Positions 1 through 10,029 of a stretch of DNA of 64,000 nt are shown here, piece by piece. The translations under genes were made by a program, and so were the position numbers. The stretch comes from Loripinus fragilis (lineage: Eukaryota > Mollusca > Bivalvia > Lucinida > Lucinidae): positions 11,498,593 through 11,562,592 of the forward strand of contig OZ026531.1 of assembly GCA_964019695.1 (NCBI GenBank). The letters run 5' to 3'. The notes under the pieces are model-generated. The model was not told the origin of the DNA, did no database searches, and saw only the letters and a program-made list of their open reading frames with translations. Positions within the stretch are counted from its first letter, which is position 1. Every line of letters starts with the position of its first letter.

Positions 1-450
1 GGAAGATTCCATTATAGAAATTCATCACCTTGAAGAGTTTAGCATGATGGAAGTTAGGGACAAAATGCTCACTTCTGACATATTCTCTCTCAAATTGCAT
101 TGCATTCAGAAATTTGGCTATTCAAAAGGGTTTATTCTTAAAGGCCCATATTTCTGTCCATAAGAGGTCATTAGGGGATTAACTGATAGGGGATAGATAA
201 ATCAATTTCAATTCCTCACTGGACTAAATGGGTCCCAAGAAGAAATTTACCTGTATAACACATATTTTCACCAATACAAATATCAATATTTTATCAGAAA
301 ATACCTAAACCCTTCATGGGACCACATTATTAACTCCTGTAAGGAGATCATAGTCTGCCTGGAATAGCCCTCTGGCAGTACTACCACTTTTATAGTGTAA
401 AAATTTAGGTCTTTAAGTTAGCATGAGCTGTAATTAAGCTAATACAGTAC
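1..450. other. Unassigned sequence
   Basis: AT-rich sequence, probably PDE1 intron. Both strands have short open stretches near the left edge (positions 1-170), but there is no splice-flanked or recognisable coding segment, and I see no repeat structure. Confidence 0.4.
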
Positions 451-680
451 TACTGTCCTGCCAGCCAAGAGTGACAGTGATGTCATGTTTTGTTTACAAT
501 TGTTAAGTAAAACAATAACTTCTACACTCCACTTGTTTCAACGTGAATAGGTAGATCACTTGTGTATTAATCCTATCCTGCAGATAGGATTAATACACAA
601 GTAAATTATCAATTCTAAGTCACTGATAACTTTGTAAACAAAACATGACATCACTGTAACTCTTGGCTGGCAGGACAGTA
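451..680. repeat. Foldback MITE with nested hairpin
   Basis: Outer arms 451-499 and 632-680 are inverted copies of 49 bp with one mismatch (left starts TACTGTCCTGCCAGCC). In the centre, 558-577 and 583-602 form a second perfect 20-bp inverted pair. It is non-coding. No clear target duplication was seen. Confidence 0.7.
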
Positions 681-1300
681 CAAGTCAGATAGCCAGTGAA
701 AATGTTAGTAAAACAATAAATAATCATTATTATTAAAGCCTTAAAGAACCAGTTTAAAACTGTTTTGCGGAAAAACACACTACAAAAATTCACAAAAGTG
801 AGTGTTAAAAAGCATTATTTTTTCCAGAAAACTACTGCAAAGAAATTCAACCTTAAAGTCTTTTTCGCTTTTCCACTCAACTCGTTAAAAGGAATTTCTA
901 TCAACTGGGTTTCTGCCTTGACTTTGCTGAAACAAAATTGAAGAGGTTCAGGTTTACATAACATTGAAATGCATTCAAGGGATTGGTAGACAGAGCTGCA
1001 TGAGGCAGGGTTTTTATTCTTTCTTATAATATATTTTCTTTCAAAGTTTGTCCCCCTTTTTTACCATGATTTTCCATGAATAATGAGCTATTTGAGCCCC
1101 TGTGACCTCCCTGTGTTTCAAAGTTGAATAATGGTCATTAATGGCTTATGTACAATCATATGCAGGGGTGTGGAAATATCATGTCCAAATTTGTCTGACC
1201 GGGTCCTATTTCAGGGATTTATATGGTAGAGCGCAGTGGATATACTTTAATATACATCAACACTTGTACGGCCTAAGTCGACCTTGCTGTACAAGCCGGC
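681..1300. other. Unassigned sequence
   Basis: AT-rich, no coding signal or repeat recognised. Confidence 0.35.
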
Positions 1301-1370
1301 TTTTACAGCGATGTGGTAGTGTCTGATTTTAGATCCAGTGGCCTGGGTTCGATACCCAGTCAGGGTAAAG
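1301..1370 (+). repeat. tRNA-like SINE head fragment
   Basis: The stretch has a box B-like GGGTTCGATACCC preceded by a degraded tRNA arm (GTGGTAGTGTCTGATTTTAG). It resembles the tRNA heads of the SINE copies at 46-50 kb, but no SINE body follows. Confidence 0.4.
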
Positions 1371-2340
1371 ATCAATGTTTTTCACCTGTTACATTAAGGC
1401 AACAAAAAAACAAATTTTAAGGGAACCAAAAACAATATTGGGGAACAGGGAACACAAATAAACCATGGGACACTTGCACTTTACCTGGCACCATGGTACA
1501 GTCTGTTTATGTAGCATATGATATATATGCGCCCCCATACCCCCTCAATTGTGTTCAGGGTATGACATCCAACCATATCAAATGTTTCAACAAATAATTT
1601 AGAAGTAAACATACCCTAAATACCTAGTCAAAATCAGTTGTGCCTGGTAAAGTGCAATCTAGCCTAAACCATTTTCATATATAAATATATTTCAGCGAAA
1701 AAGGTGCAACTAAAGCTTAATGCTGTGGTTATCAAATTATGGGGGCCTACCCCACCACCATTTCTTCTTGTTTTGGAGTTGGACTGCAAAATGGTGTAAA
1801 CTGCAAAGCAACAATTGGAAATTGAATAGACTGCACCAACTATGTGTGACCCATCAGCAGCTCTGATGAAAGGGTGCAGTCTTAGGCTAAGACCCTCTCC
1901 AGCAGAAAAAATATTCTCAGTTTGACTTTTAAAAAGTGTTTCCTCAATTCCTGGAAAGTCAAAATATCACCCCACCCACTAGGAGGAATCTATTTTAAGA
2001 ATAAGATGGCAGGCAAGCATATTTTGAAACACATTATGTTTTTTAACTAAAAAAGAAGTTAAATAGCTCATCTCAGAAAGAAAAATGTTGCTAGTGCTGT
2101 TGTTGTTGCTGAAAATTTGCAGATACCCACAGCAAATCCATGAAGGTGGCCATCTTGAATCTTTCAACTCCTGCTGAAGACCATGACTGACCAATCACAA
2201 CAAAGAAAAATAACATGTCATCAATGATGTCATCAGTCAACTTAGTGACATCACAAGCATGCAATCATGTGACTTTTCCAATTCCTATCATGTGACAATG
2301 AACTGTCATGACAGAAATAAATAAAAAATAAACAAACAAA
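1371..2340. other. Unassigned sequence with a small inverted pair
   Basis: TGCACTTTACCTGGCAC near 1476 is matched in inverse orientation near 1640-1657 (one mismatch), suggesting a 180-bp decayed foldback. The rest, including a Ser-rich minus-strand ORF near 1979-2194, looks non-coding. Confidence 0.35.
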
Positions 2341-3062
2341 AAACAAGAGCTGTCAATGCACACATGGAACAAAAACATAAGGGAACTTAAATCAACTGGG
2401 AAAGATGGAAATATTAAACTAGAAATGTGTCAGTGTGATACAGATGCCCTACTCGGGGCCATTCTATGAGAGAAAAGTCTCCCAGAAATAATTGATGCAC
2501 TTATTTTGACAAAATCTAAGCTGGTATATGTCAATATTTATTACAGAGTTTGTCAAGTTCCATCTATTCATTCTAACTTGTAATAAGGAGCAGATACAAA
2601 ATTCTAACATGATTTAAAGTCCATAACTCTGTTATAATTTTGCATCAATTGATGCGTATTTCTACCAACGCAAAGCTTGTCAATATTATATGCATATGCA
2701 AAATTTGTCTACTTCCCTTCATTCAGTCTTAAGACCTTGAGCTGATATGAAATTCTGACATGAGTCAAGGGCCATAACTCTTTTAAAAGTTGTGCAATTT
2801 TACCCATAATAATCCAAACTAATATCTAATCAATATCAAATGACAAATTTTATGCATAATGATCTCAGATGATTAACATCTCATCAATATCAAATGACAC
2901 ATTTGGTCGAAATCCATCCATTCATTCTAAATTTAAGATAGTGAGCAGAAACAAAATTCTTACATTAGTCAAGGGCCCTAACACTTTAAAAATTTGCGCA
3001 ATTCGCCCAGAAACCATTTTTCGTATGTAGGTACGGGATGTACGGTGATGCAATATGCCACC
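2341..3062 (+). repeat. Dispersed element with internal tandem units
   Basis: Several degenerate units of roughly 150-200 bp share the phrases CCATTCATTCTAA, AGCAGATACAAAATTCT and AAGGGCCATAACTCT, followed by a tail with ACGGTGATGCAATATGCC. The layout matches the tandem-bearing elements at 27 and 33 kb, without clear sequence identity to them. Confidence 0.5.
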
Positions 3063-3235
3063 CCACCTCCCCCCATAAAAAATGGCATGGCACTAAATGA
3101 TTCAAACCAGAGTTAATGGTGATAGGGTGTGGTACTTGATTGCCTTACTTTTAACACATGCCACAAATTATGGTCTAAGATTTCTCCTTGCCCTACTGAC
3201 TATGAAAGCCATTTTTTCTTCTTCTTTCCCTTTAA

Positions 3236-3430
3236 TCCATAAAGCGCCACCTACAAGTTGCAGCAGACGACAATTTCAAATTTTGCTGCATTTTCAAAAA
3301 TAACAAATGAGGCATGATATTTCATGAGAATTGTCTGCAGACAATTCTCATGAAATATCATACTTTATTTTTTATCCTCATACTGGGAGTGACAAGCGAC
3401 AAAAGCAGACAACTTTTGTTGTGGTTGGCT
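3236..3430. repeat. piggyBac-type foldback MITE, family B
   Basis: Starts next to TTAA with CCATAAAGCGCCACC, has the subterminal box GCAGCAGACGAC and a near-perfect central palindrome (CATGAGAATTGTCTGCAGAC and its complement). The same layout recurs at 24110-24300, 24700-24895, 31553-31747, 37425-37626 and 56790-56890. Confidence 0.6.
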
Positions 3431-3434
3431 CTTT

Positions 3435-3530
3435 AACTCTTTATCTCCTTATAGTGTCGTCTTCTGATAACTTTTGCAAACAGTTGGGACCCAGATCAAG
3501 CCCGACAGAACATCTGACCTGATCGCCCCT
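3435..3530. repeat. piggyBac-type MITE fragment, family C
   Basis: Contains GTCGTCTTCTGATAACTTTT, CAAACAGTTGGGACCCAGAT and a truncated GCCCGACAGAAC centre. Shared with fuller copies at 26.3, 28.6, 32.6 and 54.0 kb. Confidence 0.5.
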
Positions 3531-3655
3531 ATGATATCTAGATCACATACATATGTAAATACATGTATATATGGAAACAAAAATATTCTAAGATTGACCG
3601 TAACCATGGTAACAAACTTTATTGTTACCCATTGTTTGTGTTTTCGATAAATTAC

Positions 3656-3769
3656 CTTGTTTCATCTATATACACTGTTTCTAAGACCTGTGCTGCATAT
3701 TCCAAATTTTTCTGTAGGTCATCTTTGGAAACTTCTTCCTTTTGAATTTTCCGTAATAAATGCCGTAAT
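3656..3769 (-). CDS. PDE1: PDE1 exon (calmodulin-dependent cyclic nucleotide phosphodiesterase, N-terminal conserved segment)
   Basis: Internal coding exon of 114 bp on the minus strand. It encodes 37 full codons with a charged N-terminal half and the segment NLEYAAQVLETVYIDET, which I recognise as the conserved region between the calmodulin-binding part and the catalytic domain of PDE1 enzymes. These cytosolic enzymes hydrolyse cAMP and cGMP when activated by Ca2+/calmodulin. A pyrimidine-rich acceptor (TGTATTTTTCAG) precedes the exon and a donor (ACAAG/GTAATT) follows it. The exon starts with one base completing a split codon and ends with two bases (AG) of an Arg codon, as expected for DETR. 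The HD-type catalytic domain is not in the window; the next exon must lie beyond position 1, so the downstream intron is at least 3.6 kb. Recognition is from memory of the family, not from a search. Confidence 0.85.
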
Positions 3770-3840
3770 CTGAAAAATACATATAGGTTTAGATAATCAA
3801 AAATTTTTAGCGTAAAAAGGTGCATCATTGTAAATATTGT

Positions 3841-3975
3841 CTTACCCATCACTTTCAACGTATGTTTTAGGTGCTCAAAAGAACCGTCTCATTGAGACGG
3901 TTCTTTTGAGTACCCGCAACATATGTTTTGGTTGAGAAATAAGAAAAGTAATTTTCTGTTTGGCACTCTTAACGT
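3841..3975. repeat. Palindromic MITE, family A (complete)
   Basis: The core is a perfect palindrome, CTCAAAAGAACCGTCTCA followed by its complement, within arms carrying CAACATATGTTTTGG and GAGAAATAAGAAAA. It lies just upstream of the PDE1 exon at 3656-3769, on the intron side. Confidence 0.7.
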
Positions 3976-4183
3976 TCAACATGGCTGACATAGAACTTAT
4001 CACTAATGGTAGACTTTGTAATTTATATTGTTCTGGAATTGTACAAAGAACATCAAAAACAATCAAAAGTTATGGCCAATGTTCAACTTTCCTGCATGCA
4101 CACAAACACATACGCGCAGGGACCAAGGAAATATGCCCTTGATCCTTTGATAGTGGGTTAAGATGAATATATTAATTTGTTGT

Positions 4184-4705
4184 CGTAAAATCTCTATTAG
4201 AGGCCCATGTTCTAATAGCCCATTCCCCAGTTTGGATGCCAAAAATGCCAATGTTTCGAGTAAATTTCCCCAAAAATCGAGCCACTAATAAAGGCCCACC
4301 CACGAATATTGAAAAAAAAATTGGTCCTACGTTATGCAGAAACATCTCGAATTTGTCATTAGCAGCAAATTTCTAAACGTCCACCTCCAACAAATTGTCC
4401 CTCTAAATAAGGTACATTTAATACTTTCATTTTGTCCGGAAATACTGACCCTCGCTAGCAGTACTGTGTTATGCCCTGGACAGTACAATAATGTTTAAAG
4501 TTTTATCAACTCCTAACTCCTAGCGCGAAAATAACCGTTTATCGTGTCAATAGTCTTCTACCTACGGACTTCAGGACATGAAAACCCTTTCCGATAAATT
4601 AAGCTAGAGACTTTTCTCACATTTGTAGCCTCTAACAGAGGCCCACCCCCATCTCCATGAAAGGTAATGATTCTAGATGCCCGTGCCTGTAATAGAGATT
4701 TTACG
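4184..4705. repeat. MITE with about 20-bp terminal inverted repeats
   Basis: Left end CGTAAAATCTCTATTAGAGG, right end the inverse, reading CCTGTAATAGAGATTTTACG. The interior is non-coding and repeats GAGGCCCA-type boxes. Confidence 0.6.
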
Positions 4706-4740
4706 GTATACCACTATATTTCAGAGATATTTGTTTGTAT

Positions 4741-4856
4741 TTGATTTGATTTTTGTTTGATTTGATTCTTTACGTCCCATCAACAATCTTTCAGTTATGT
4801 AGGGACGGGTCTTCCTGGGTTGAACCAGTATAACTAGGATTAATTTGTCTTGCTCA
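4741..4856 (-). repeat. SINE family A, body half (interrupted)
   Basis: Body and tail of a tRNA-derived SINE in minus orientation (TTTACGTCCCATCAACAATC, GGGACGGGTCTTCCTGGGTT, ends TTGCTCA). Its tRNA head resumes at 9389 after the inserted 4.5-kb element. The intact copy at 43981-44175 gives the uninterrupted order. Confidence 0.75.
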
Positions 4857-5269
4857 CCCCTGCGAAATTTTGTTCTACAAATTGGAGGTGTTCTAGAACT
4901 GTTCTAGAACATTTAGAACTGTTCTAAACAGGTAAATATGTTCGTTCTAGAACTCTTGTTCTACAACTGTTCTAGAACATTGTTATAGAACAAATCAAAC
5001 ACATTCTAGAACTGATTTCCATTCTATAAGTGTTCTTGAAATATTCTAGAACATTTTTAGAACAAATCAAGAACCAGTAAGTTCTACAAATGTTCTAATA
5101 ATATTCTAGAACATTTTTAGAACTTTTCAAGAACAAAATAAGTTGACAGAAACTTCTAAAAAATGATTCAAATTAAGTTCTAGAACATTTGTCTTACTTT
5201 TTAGAACTAGTTAATTCTACAAATATACTAATAAATTCTAGAACATTTTTGAAACTTCTCAAGAGCAGA

Positions 5270-5629
5270 AAGCATCAGGTAGCTCAGTGGTTGGGCAATG
5301 AGACGGTTCTTTTGAGTACCCAAAACATAAAACATGTTTTGGGTGAGAAATAAAGAAAATAATTTTCCAATAGTCACACTCTTATCTGGAGGCCTGGTCC
5401 TTTGGATGGGGACGTTAACTGGATGTCCCCTTTGCAGGGAAAGTCACCCCTTGTGCAGGTTAAAGAACCCTACGGTAATTTAGATATGGTTAATTACTTG
5501 AAGGCTTTCATCCTGCAACCTGGAGTGCACAAAGTAGACTTGCCGATAATACACGCAAGCAAGGGTCTAGCAGTATATAGAGAAAGAAAGAAAAAAAAGG
5601 GCAAAATAAGTAAAAGAAAATTCAAATTA
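5270..5629. repeat. Half copy of palindromic MITE family A plus unassigned filler
   Basis: One arm of family A (GAGACGGTTCTTTTGAGTAC, ACATGTTTTGGGTGAGAAAT, then CACTCTTATCTGGAGGCCTG), then about 230 bp with no recognised identity and an AGAAAGAAAGAAAAAAAAGG tract. The CACTCTTATCTGG phrase is the unoccupied form of the site hit by the MITE at 38016. Confidence 0.5.
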
Positions 5630-5720
5630 AGTTCTAGAACTTATTTAGTACTTTTATAGAACCATCAAGTTCTAGAAATGTTCTAAAAAGTTCTAGAACA
5701 TTTTTAGAACATTTAAAGAG

Positions 5721-6470
5721 GAAGCATGTCATAACCAGATGGATGATGGGAAAAACATGGCTGCCAGAATTGGAGGGAAAATGTGAAGGCTCTTCAAGAG
5801 CATTAGTTTGGGAATTTCTAGATGGCAAACATGATAGTAGTATTGACTGAGACAGTGAGTAGACCTGAGAAACAGTTTCTCTAAGGTTTTTAATGTTGAT
5901 TAATGGTGGGGTTGTTGTTTGTAAGTTTTTTTTAGCAAATGCAAGACAATGTTTTGAAATGGGTGGGGTAATACAGGGTGGCATGTTACCACAATGAGAA
6001 GATGATCATGGCTTAATTACTATAAACAGAGGTTGAGCAGTTAACATCCAATAAGTTTTCCAAAAATTACAATGTTACAGTTTTGCAATGAATGTTATTT
6101 ATTTTTCAATTCACTGATAATTCGGGAGAAATATTTTACTGAAATTTACTGAACCAGCAAGTTCTACAAAAGTTAAAAAATGTTCTAGAACATTTTTAGA
6201 ACAGTTCTAGAACAAGCATGTCATTATCATAATTTAACCAGATTGATGTTGGGGAAAACATGGCTGCCAGAATTGGAGGGATTATGAAGGCTTCCCAAAA
6301 AGCACTTGTGGCAGTTTCTAGATTATTATAGTCTGGGACAGTGAGAAGGCTTGAGACACAATTTCTTTAGTATTAATGTTAATTGTTGCTGTAGTTGCTG
6401 TTTTTCCAAGGTCAAATGCATGACAATGTTTTGAAATGGGTGGGGTAACAGGGTGGCAGTAACTAACAAC
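5721..6470 (+). repeat. Two direct copies of a 270-bp internal unit
   Basis: 5721-5990 and 6214-6470 share AACATGGCTGCCAGAATTGG, AATGTTTTGAAATGGGTGGG and GGGTGGCA with scattered differences, each introduced by a TTCTAGAAC stretch. This is internal structure of the 4857-9388 element, not coding. Confidence 0.65.
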
Positions 6471-6522
6471 ATTTAGGCCAACTTAGGGCCCCTATAATAA
6501 TTCTCCTCCAGTTGATGTTTAT

Positions 6523-8222
6523 TTATTAGCTCACCTGAGCCGAAGGCTCATGGTTGAGCTAATAGTATACCAGTCACTCCGGCGTCCGTCGTCCGTCCGT
6601 CCACAATTTCAAACATCTTCTCCTCTGAAACCACTGGGCCAATTGAACTCAAATTTCATATGGAGACTCCTTAGGATGGGGGAACGAAAGTTTGTTCAAA
6701 TGGACCTGGTCACATGACCAAGATGGCCGCCATGCCCATATAAGGTAAAAAACCTTTAAAAATCTTCTCCTCCAGAACCAGAAGGCTGATGACCTCAGGA
6801 CTTGGTATGTAGCATTGGGGATGTGAGGCCTACCAAGTTTGTTCAAATGATGATCCTAGGTTGACCTTGACCTACTTAACGTCAAGGTCAAATTTGCTTT
6901 CTAATGCATTTAAATGGGAATTTTTTTGAAGAGTTGATTTTTTTTGAAAACTGTAGAAGGCTTAGTCATTAATCTCTCTTGATATGTTTAACCTTATGAA
7001 ACAATGGCTATAAATAAGTTCCAAAGGTCAAGTTTGACATTTGACCTTTCAGCTAAGTCGCTCATATTGGAGTCCCATCGATATATTAAAACATAGTTTT
7101 CTCACAAACCATAGGCCCAATTGAACTCAAATTTCATGTGAAGACTCCTTATGATAAGTTAGCCAAAATGTATACAAAATATTTTGGTCACATGGCCAAG
7201 ATGGCCACCACGCCCATATATGGTAAAAACCCTGTAAACATCTTCTTCTCCAGAACCAGAAGGCTGGTGACCTTAGGACTTGGTATGTAGCATTGGGGAT
7301 GTGGGGCCTATCAAATGATGATCCTAGGTTGACCTTGACCTACTTAACGTCAAGGTCAAATTTGCTTACTAATGCATTTAAATGAGAATTTTTTTTTTGA
7401 AAAGTTGATTTTTTGAATACTATTGAAGCTAAAGTCATTATACTCACTTGATATGTTAAACCTTATGAAACAATGGCTATAAATAAGTTTCAAAGGTCAA
7501 GGTTGACCTTTAACTTTTCAGCCAAGGTCGCTCATATTGGAGTCATATCAACACATTAATCATAGTTTTCTCAGAAACCACTAGGCCAATTGAACTCAAA
7601 TTTCATATGAAGACTCCTTATGATAGGTTAGCCAAAAATTTATACCAGTTGTACTGGTCACATGACCAAGATGGCCACCACACCCATATATGGTAAAAAC
7701 CCTTAAATATCTTCTTCTCTGGAACCAAAAGGCCAATGGCCTTGGGACTTGGTATGTAGCATTGGGGATGTGGGCCCTACCAGATTTGCACAAATGATGA
7801 ATCAAGATTGACCTGACCTACTTTATGGCAAGAACAAATTTGATTCATAATGCATTTATATGGGAAAAATCTTAAATTTGTTCATTTTTCTATAACTGTT
7901 TAAGCCGAAATAATAATACTTGCAAGAAATGTTTAACCTAACGAGACCACTGTTTTATATAAGTACCAAATGTCAAGCTGACCTGTGACCTTTTATCCAA
8001 GGCCACTCATTTGGACTGCCACATTCCTATCTATACATCTTTTCCTCAGAAATCACTGGGCTGTTTGATGGATTATTCATTAGATTGTTTTAGGTCACTT
8101 GACCAAAATGGCCGCAACCCCCATAGAACAAAATATGTTTCATTATAAGCTGTAGTTGATCTTGACCTATTTTAACATTATTAAGGAGATCAGGTGAGCG
8201 CTTCAGGACCGTCAGGTCCTCT
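6523..8222 (+). mobile_element. Helitron-like non-autonomous element, copy 1 (nested)
   Basis: The 5' end is a terminal hairpin (TTAGCTCACCTGAGCC paired with GGCTCATGGTTGAGCTAA), then a GTCCGTCCGTCC tract and three degenerate direct units of about 450 bp (each with CATGACCAAGATGGCCRCC and TTGGTATGTAGCATTGGGGA). The 3' end is a hairpin AGGACC/GGTCCT followed at once by CTAG and then T, which fits a Helitron CTRR end. A second copy lies inverted at 29046-30609. It has no Rep/helicase coding. Helitron membership is inferred only from the 3' end. Confidence 0.6.
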
Positions 8223-8338
8223 AGTTTATTGTGTCACCTGCATTTGGGGATTACTTACTGGGGTTTTAAACCAATGTCAACAGTTTTCCAGATATATAAA
8301 GGTAGCATTCGATGTAATCTTATTTCCAAACTCTATAT

Positions 8339-9265
8339 GGGACATTTTTGGGGAGGTGTTCTACAACTGTTTTAGAAAAGTTCAGATTTTTTAGAACAGT
8401 TGCAGAACAAATCACTAGAACATTCCTGAAATTGTTCTTAAACTATTCTAAAATGCTCTAAATATTTCAGGGGCATTAATAGAATGCTTTATATGACATT
8501 TTTGAAGAGTTGTTCTACAGTCTTTCCAGAAAATTTCTAAAGGTTTGTTCTGGATCAGTTCTAGAAAAACCAATGTTTATTCTAGAACAGTTCTAGAACA
8601 AACCATTAGAACATTTCTGGAATTGTTCTGGAACCATTCTAAAAATGTTCTAGAATATTTCAGAGACATTTGTAGAACGTTAAATGGAACATTTCTAGGG
8701 GTGTTCTACAATTGTTCCAGAAAAATTCTAAAGGTTTGTTCTAGATCAGTTCTTGAACAAACCAAGGTTAGTTCTAGAACAGTTCTAGAACAAACCATTA
8801 GAACATTTCTGGAATAATTCTGGAACCATTCTACAGAAGTTCTAGAACTATTCAAAGACATTTATAGAACGTTAAATGGGACAATATATGAGGGGTGTTC
8901 TACAACTGTTCCATAAACCTTCTAAAGATTTGTTCTGGAACTGTTCTAGAACAAACCAAGGTTAATTCTAGAACAGTTCTAGAACAAACCATTAGAACAT
9001 TTCTGGAATAGTTCTGGAACCATTCTACAGATGTTCTAGAGCTTTTCCGAGACATTTATAGAATGTTAAATGGGACATTTTATGAGGGGTGTTCTACAAT
9101 TGTTCCATAAACGTTCTAAAGATTTGTTCTGGAACTGTTCTAGAACAAAATTGATTTGTTCTAGAACTGTTCTAGGAAATTTTTTTAGAATTTTCTCGAA
9201 CTTTTCTAGAACAAATTTTTTGACCTCGGCTAGAACAATTGTAGAACAAAAAATTGTCCCATTTA
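8339..9265. repeat. Higher-order array of about 193 bp within the TTCTAGAAC element
   Basis: The phrase GGGACATTTN(n)GGTGTTCTACAA recurs near 8339, 8492, 8686, 8878 and 9072. The last three steps are 192-194 bp. Each unit contains four to six GTTCTAGAAC-type palindromes. Confidence 0.65.
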
Positions 9266-9388
9266 ACGTTCTACATCTGTCCCATAAACATTCTAGAACA
9301 TATCTAGAACACTTCTAGAACATAGTTCTAGAAAATTCTAGAATAATTTTAGAACATTCTAGAACAGTTCTAGACCATTTCGCAGGGG

Positions 9389-9468
9389 CAAGGATACACA
9401 CAGTGAGGCTCGAACTCATGGCCCCTCGGTCTCAAGTCAAGCACTCTACCACTGAGCCACTGCCCTCC
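9389..9468 (-). repeat. SINE family A, tRNA head half (interrupted)
   Basis: In minus orientation it reads as a tRNA-like head: GTGGCTCAGTGGTAGAGTGC (box A region) and a box B (GAGTTCGAGCC). It continues the SINE body that stops at 4856. Confidence 0.75.
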
Positions 9469-9560
9469 CTTTTTGTTTGTGTTGATGCTTTGCATTCCAG
9501 TCAACAATTTTCAAATCATGATTTGCTGTCTTCCTAGGTTAAACCGATGTACAGTGCAAT
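9469..9560 (-). repeat. Second SINE family A tail fragment
   Basis: TTCCAGTCAACAATTTTCAA and CTGTCTTCCTAGGTTAAACC match the SINE A body, truncated and placed directly next to the head of the previous copy. Confidence 0.5.
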
Positions 9561-9671
9561 TCCATTATAACGCTATGTTTGGGGTCTTCTGATTCCAGTT
9601 AGAGCAATAATGTAATTCCATTGTATGGATAAAAACAAAATGGATGACAAAGGGAAGTAACTGTTGTTTAC

Positions 9672-9852
9672 CTGAGTGAGCAAACATGTGAAGCTTCCGG
9701 CACATCTACCGGAGGAAGTTTATCTGTGCCGAGGTCTATACTTGCGTAGGAATCACTCTCGAGGCTCGCCACACTCGAGGTCCGACTACTGCTGTTTGAG
9801 AGAACCTTTGTGCGAGAGTTAGACCGTCGTAATACTGTAAGGGACCCTGTAC
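9672..9852 (-). CDS. Probable upstream PDE1 exon (Ser-rich N-terminal region)
   Basis: Open 181-bp minus-strand segment flanked by a textbook acceptor (TTTTATTTGACAG) and donor (CTCAG/GTAAAC). It takes one base from an upstream exon, carries 59 codons and ends with two bases, so it joins the exon at 3656-3769 exactly in phase (2 + 1). The peptide is Ser/Thr-rich (SNSSSRTSSVASLESDSYAS) and ends ASHVCSLR. GC content and codon use are visibly higher than in the surrounding AT-rich repeats. I do not recognise the peptide itself; assignment to PDE1 rests on strand, order and phase. It would be a variable N-terminal regulatory region. No exon upstream of it was identified. Confidence 0.65.
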
Positions 9853-9904
9853 CTGTCAAATAAAATTAAATCATTAGGCCTTCTTGACCGAGAAAATCTA
9901 ATTT

Positions 9905-9985
9905 TGTTGCAGGCGAACAACGAAGGTGCAGACCAGCCTGTGCATATGCACAGGCTGGTCAGCACCTTTGTTGTTCTCTTTCTGA
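9905..9985. repeat. Foldback repeat, family D
   Basis: Palindromic core: AACGAAGGTGCAGACCAGCC, GTGCATATGCAC, then the complement ending CACCTTTGTTGTTC. Family D recurs at about ten places in the window. Confidence 0.6.
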
Positions 9986-10029
9986 AAAGTATAACAGCTG
10001 AACTTGATACATGTGAAATTTCAATATTC

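Larger units (their letters stand above)
4857..9388. mobile_element. 4.5-kb TIR element with subterminal TTCTAGAAC palindrome arrays
   Basis: The 12-bp terminal inverted repeat CCCCTGCGAAAT occurs at 4857-4868 and inverted at 9377-9388. The host SINE reads on from TTGCTCA to CAAGGATAC, with a 2-bp CA duplicated. Behind each end lie arrays of GTTCTAGAAC and near variants: about 4865-5260, 5630-5715 and 6170-6210 on the left, and 8345-9376 on the right. No transposase ORF is visible; open frames in the right array are by-products of the repeats. The element also holds a two-copy internal repeat and a nested 1.7-kb Helitron-like insertion. Compare 46440-51730. Confidence 0.75.
3770..9671 (-). 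other. PDE1 intron, mostly transposon
   Basis: A 5,902-bp intron inferred between the two in-phase exons. It holds a complete palindromic MITE (3841-3975), a MITE at 4184-4705, a SINE split by a 4.5-kb inserted element (4857-9388), and a further SINE fragment. About 120 bp at 9546-9671 remains without a recognised repeat. Confidence 0.6.

Noticed and set aside
1..170. Open stretches on both strands at the left edge, considered as the next PDE1 exon
   Set aside because: The peptides do not resemble the PDE1 segment that should follow DETR, and no splice pair was found.
8545..9318. Open frames rich in SRTVLEQTIRTFLE in the right array (8545-8817, 9070-9318)
   Set aside because: Direct translation of TTCTAGAAC repeats; no conserved domain and no start or splice logic.
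9389..9468. tRNA-like sequences (also 1301, 44100, 46055, 49850, 52506, 53252) considered as tRNA genes
   Set aside because: They are heads of SINEs or of the foldback, with mismatched stems and no acceptor stem pairing.
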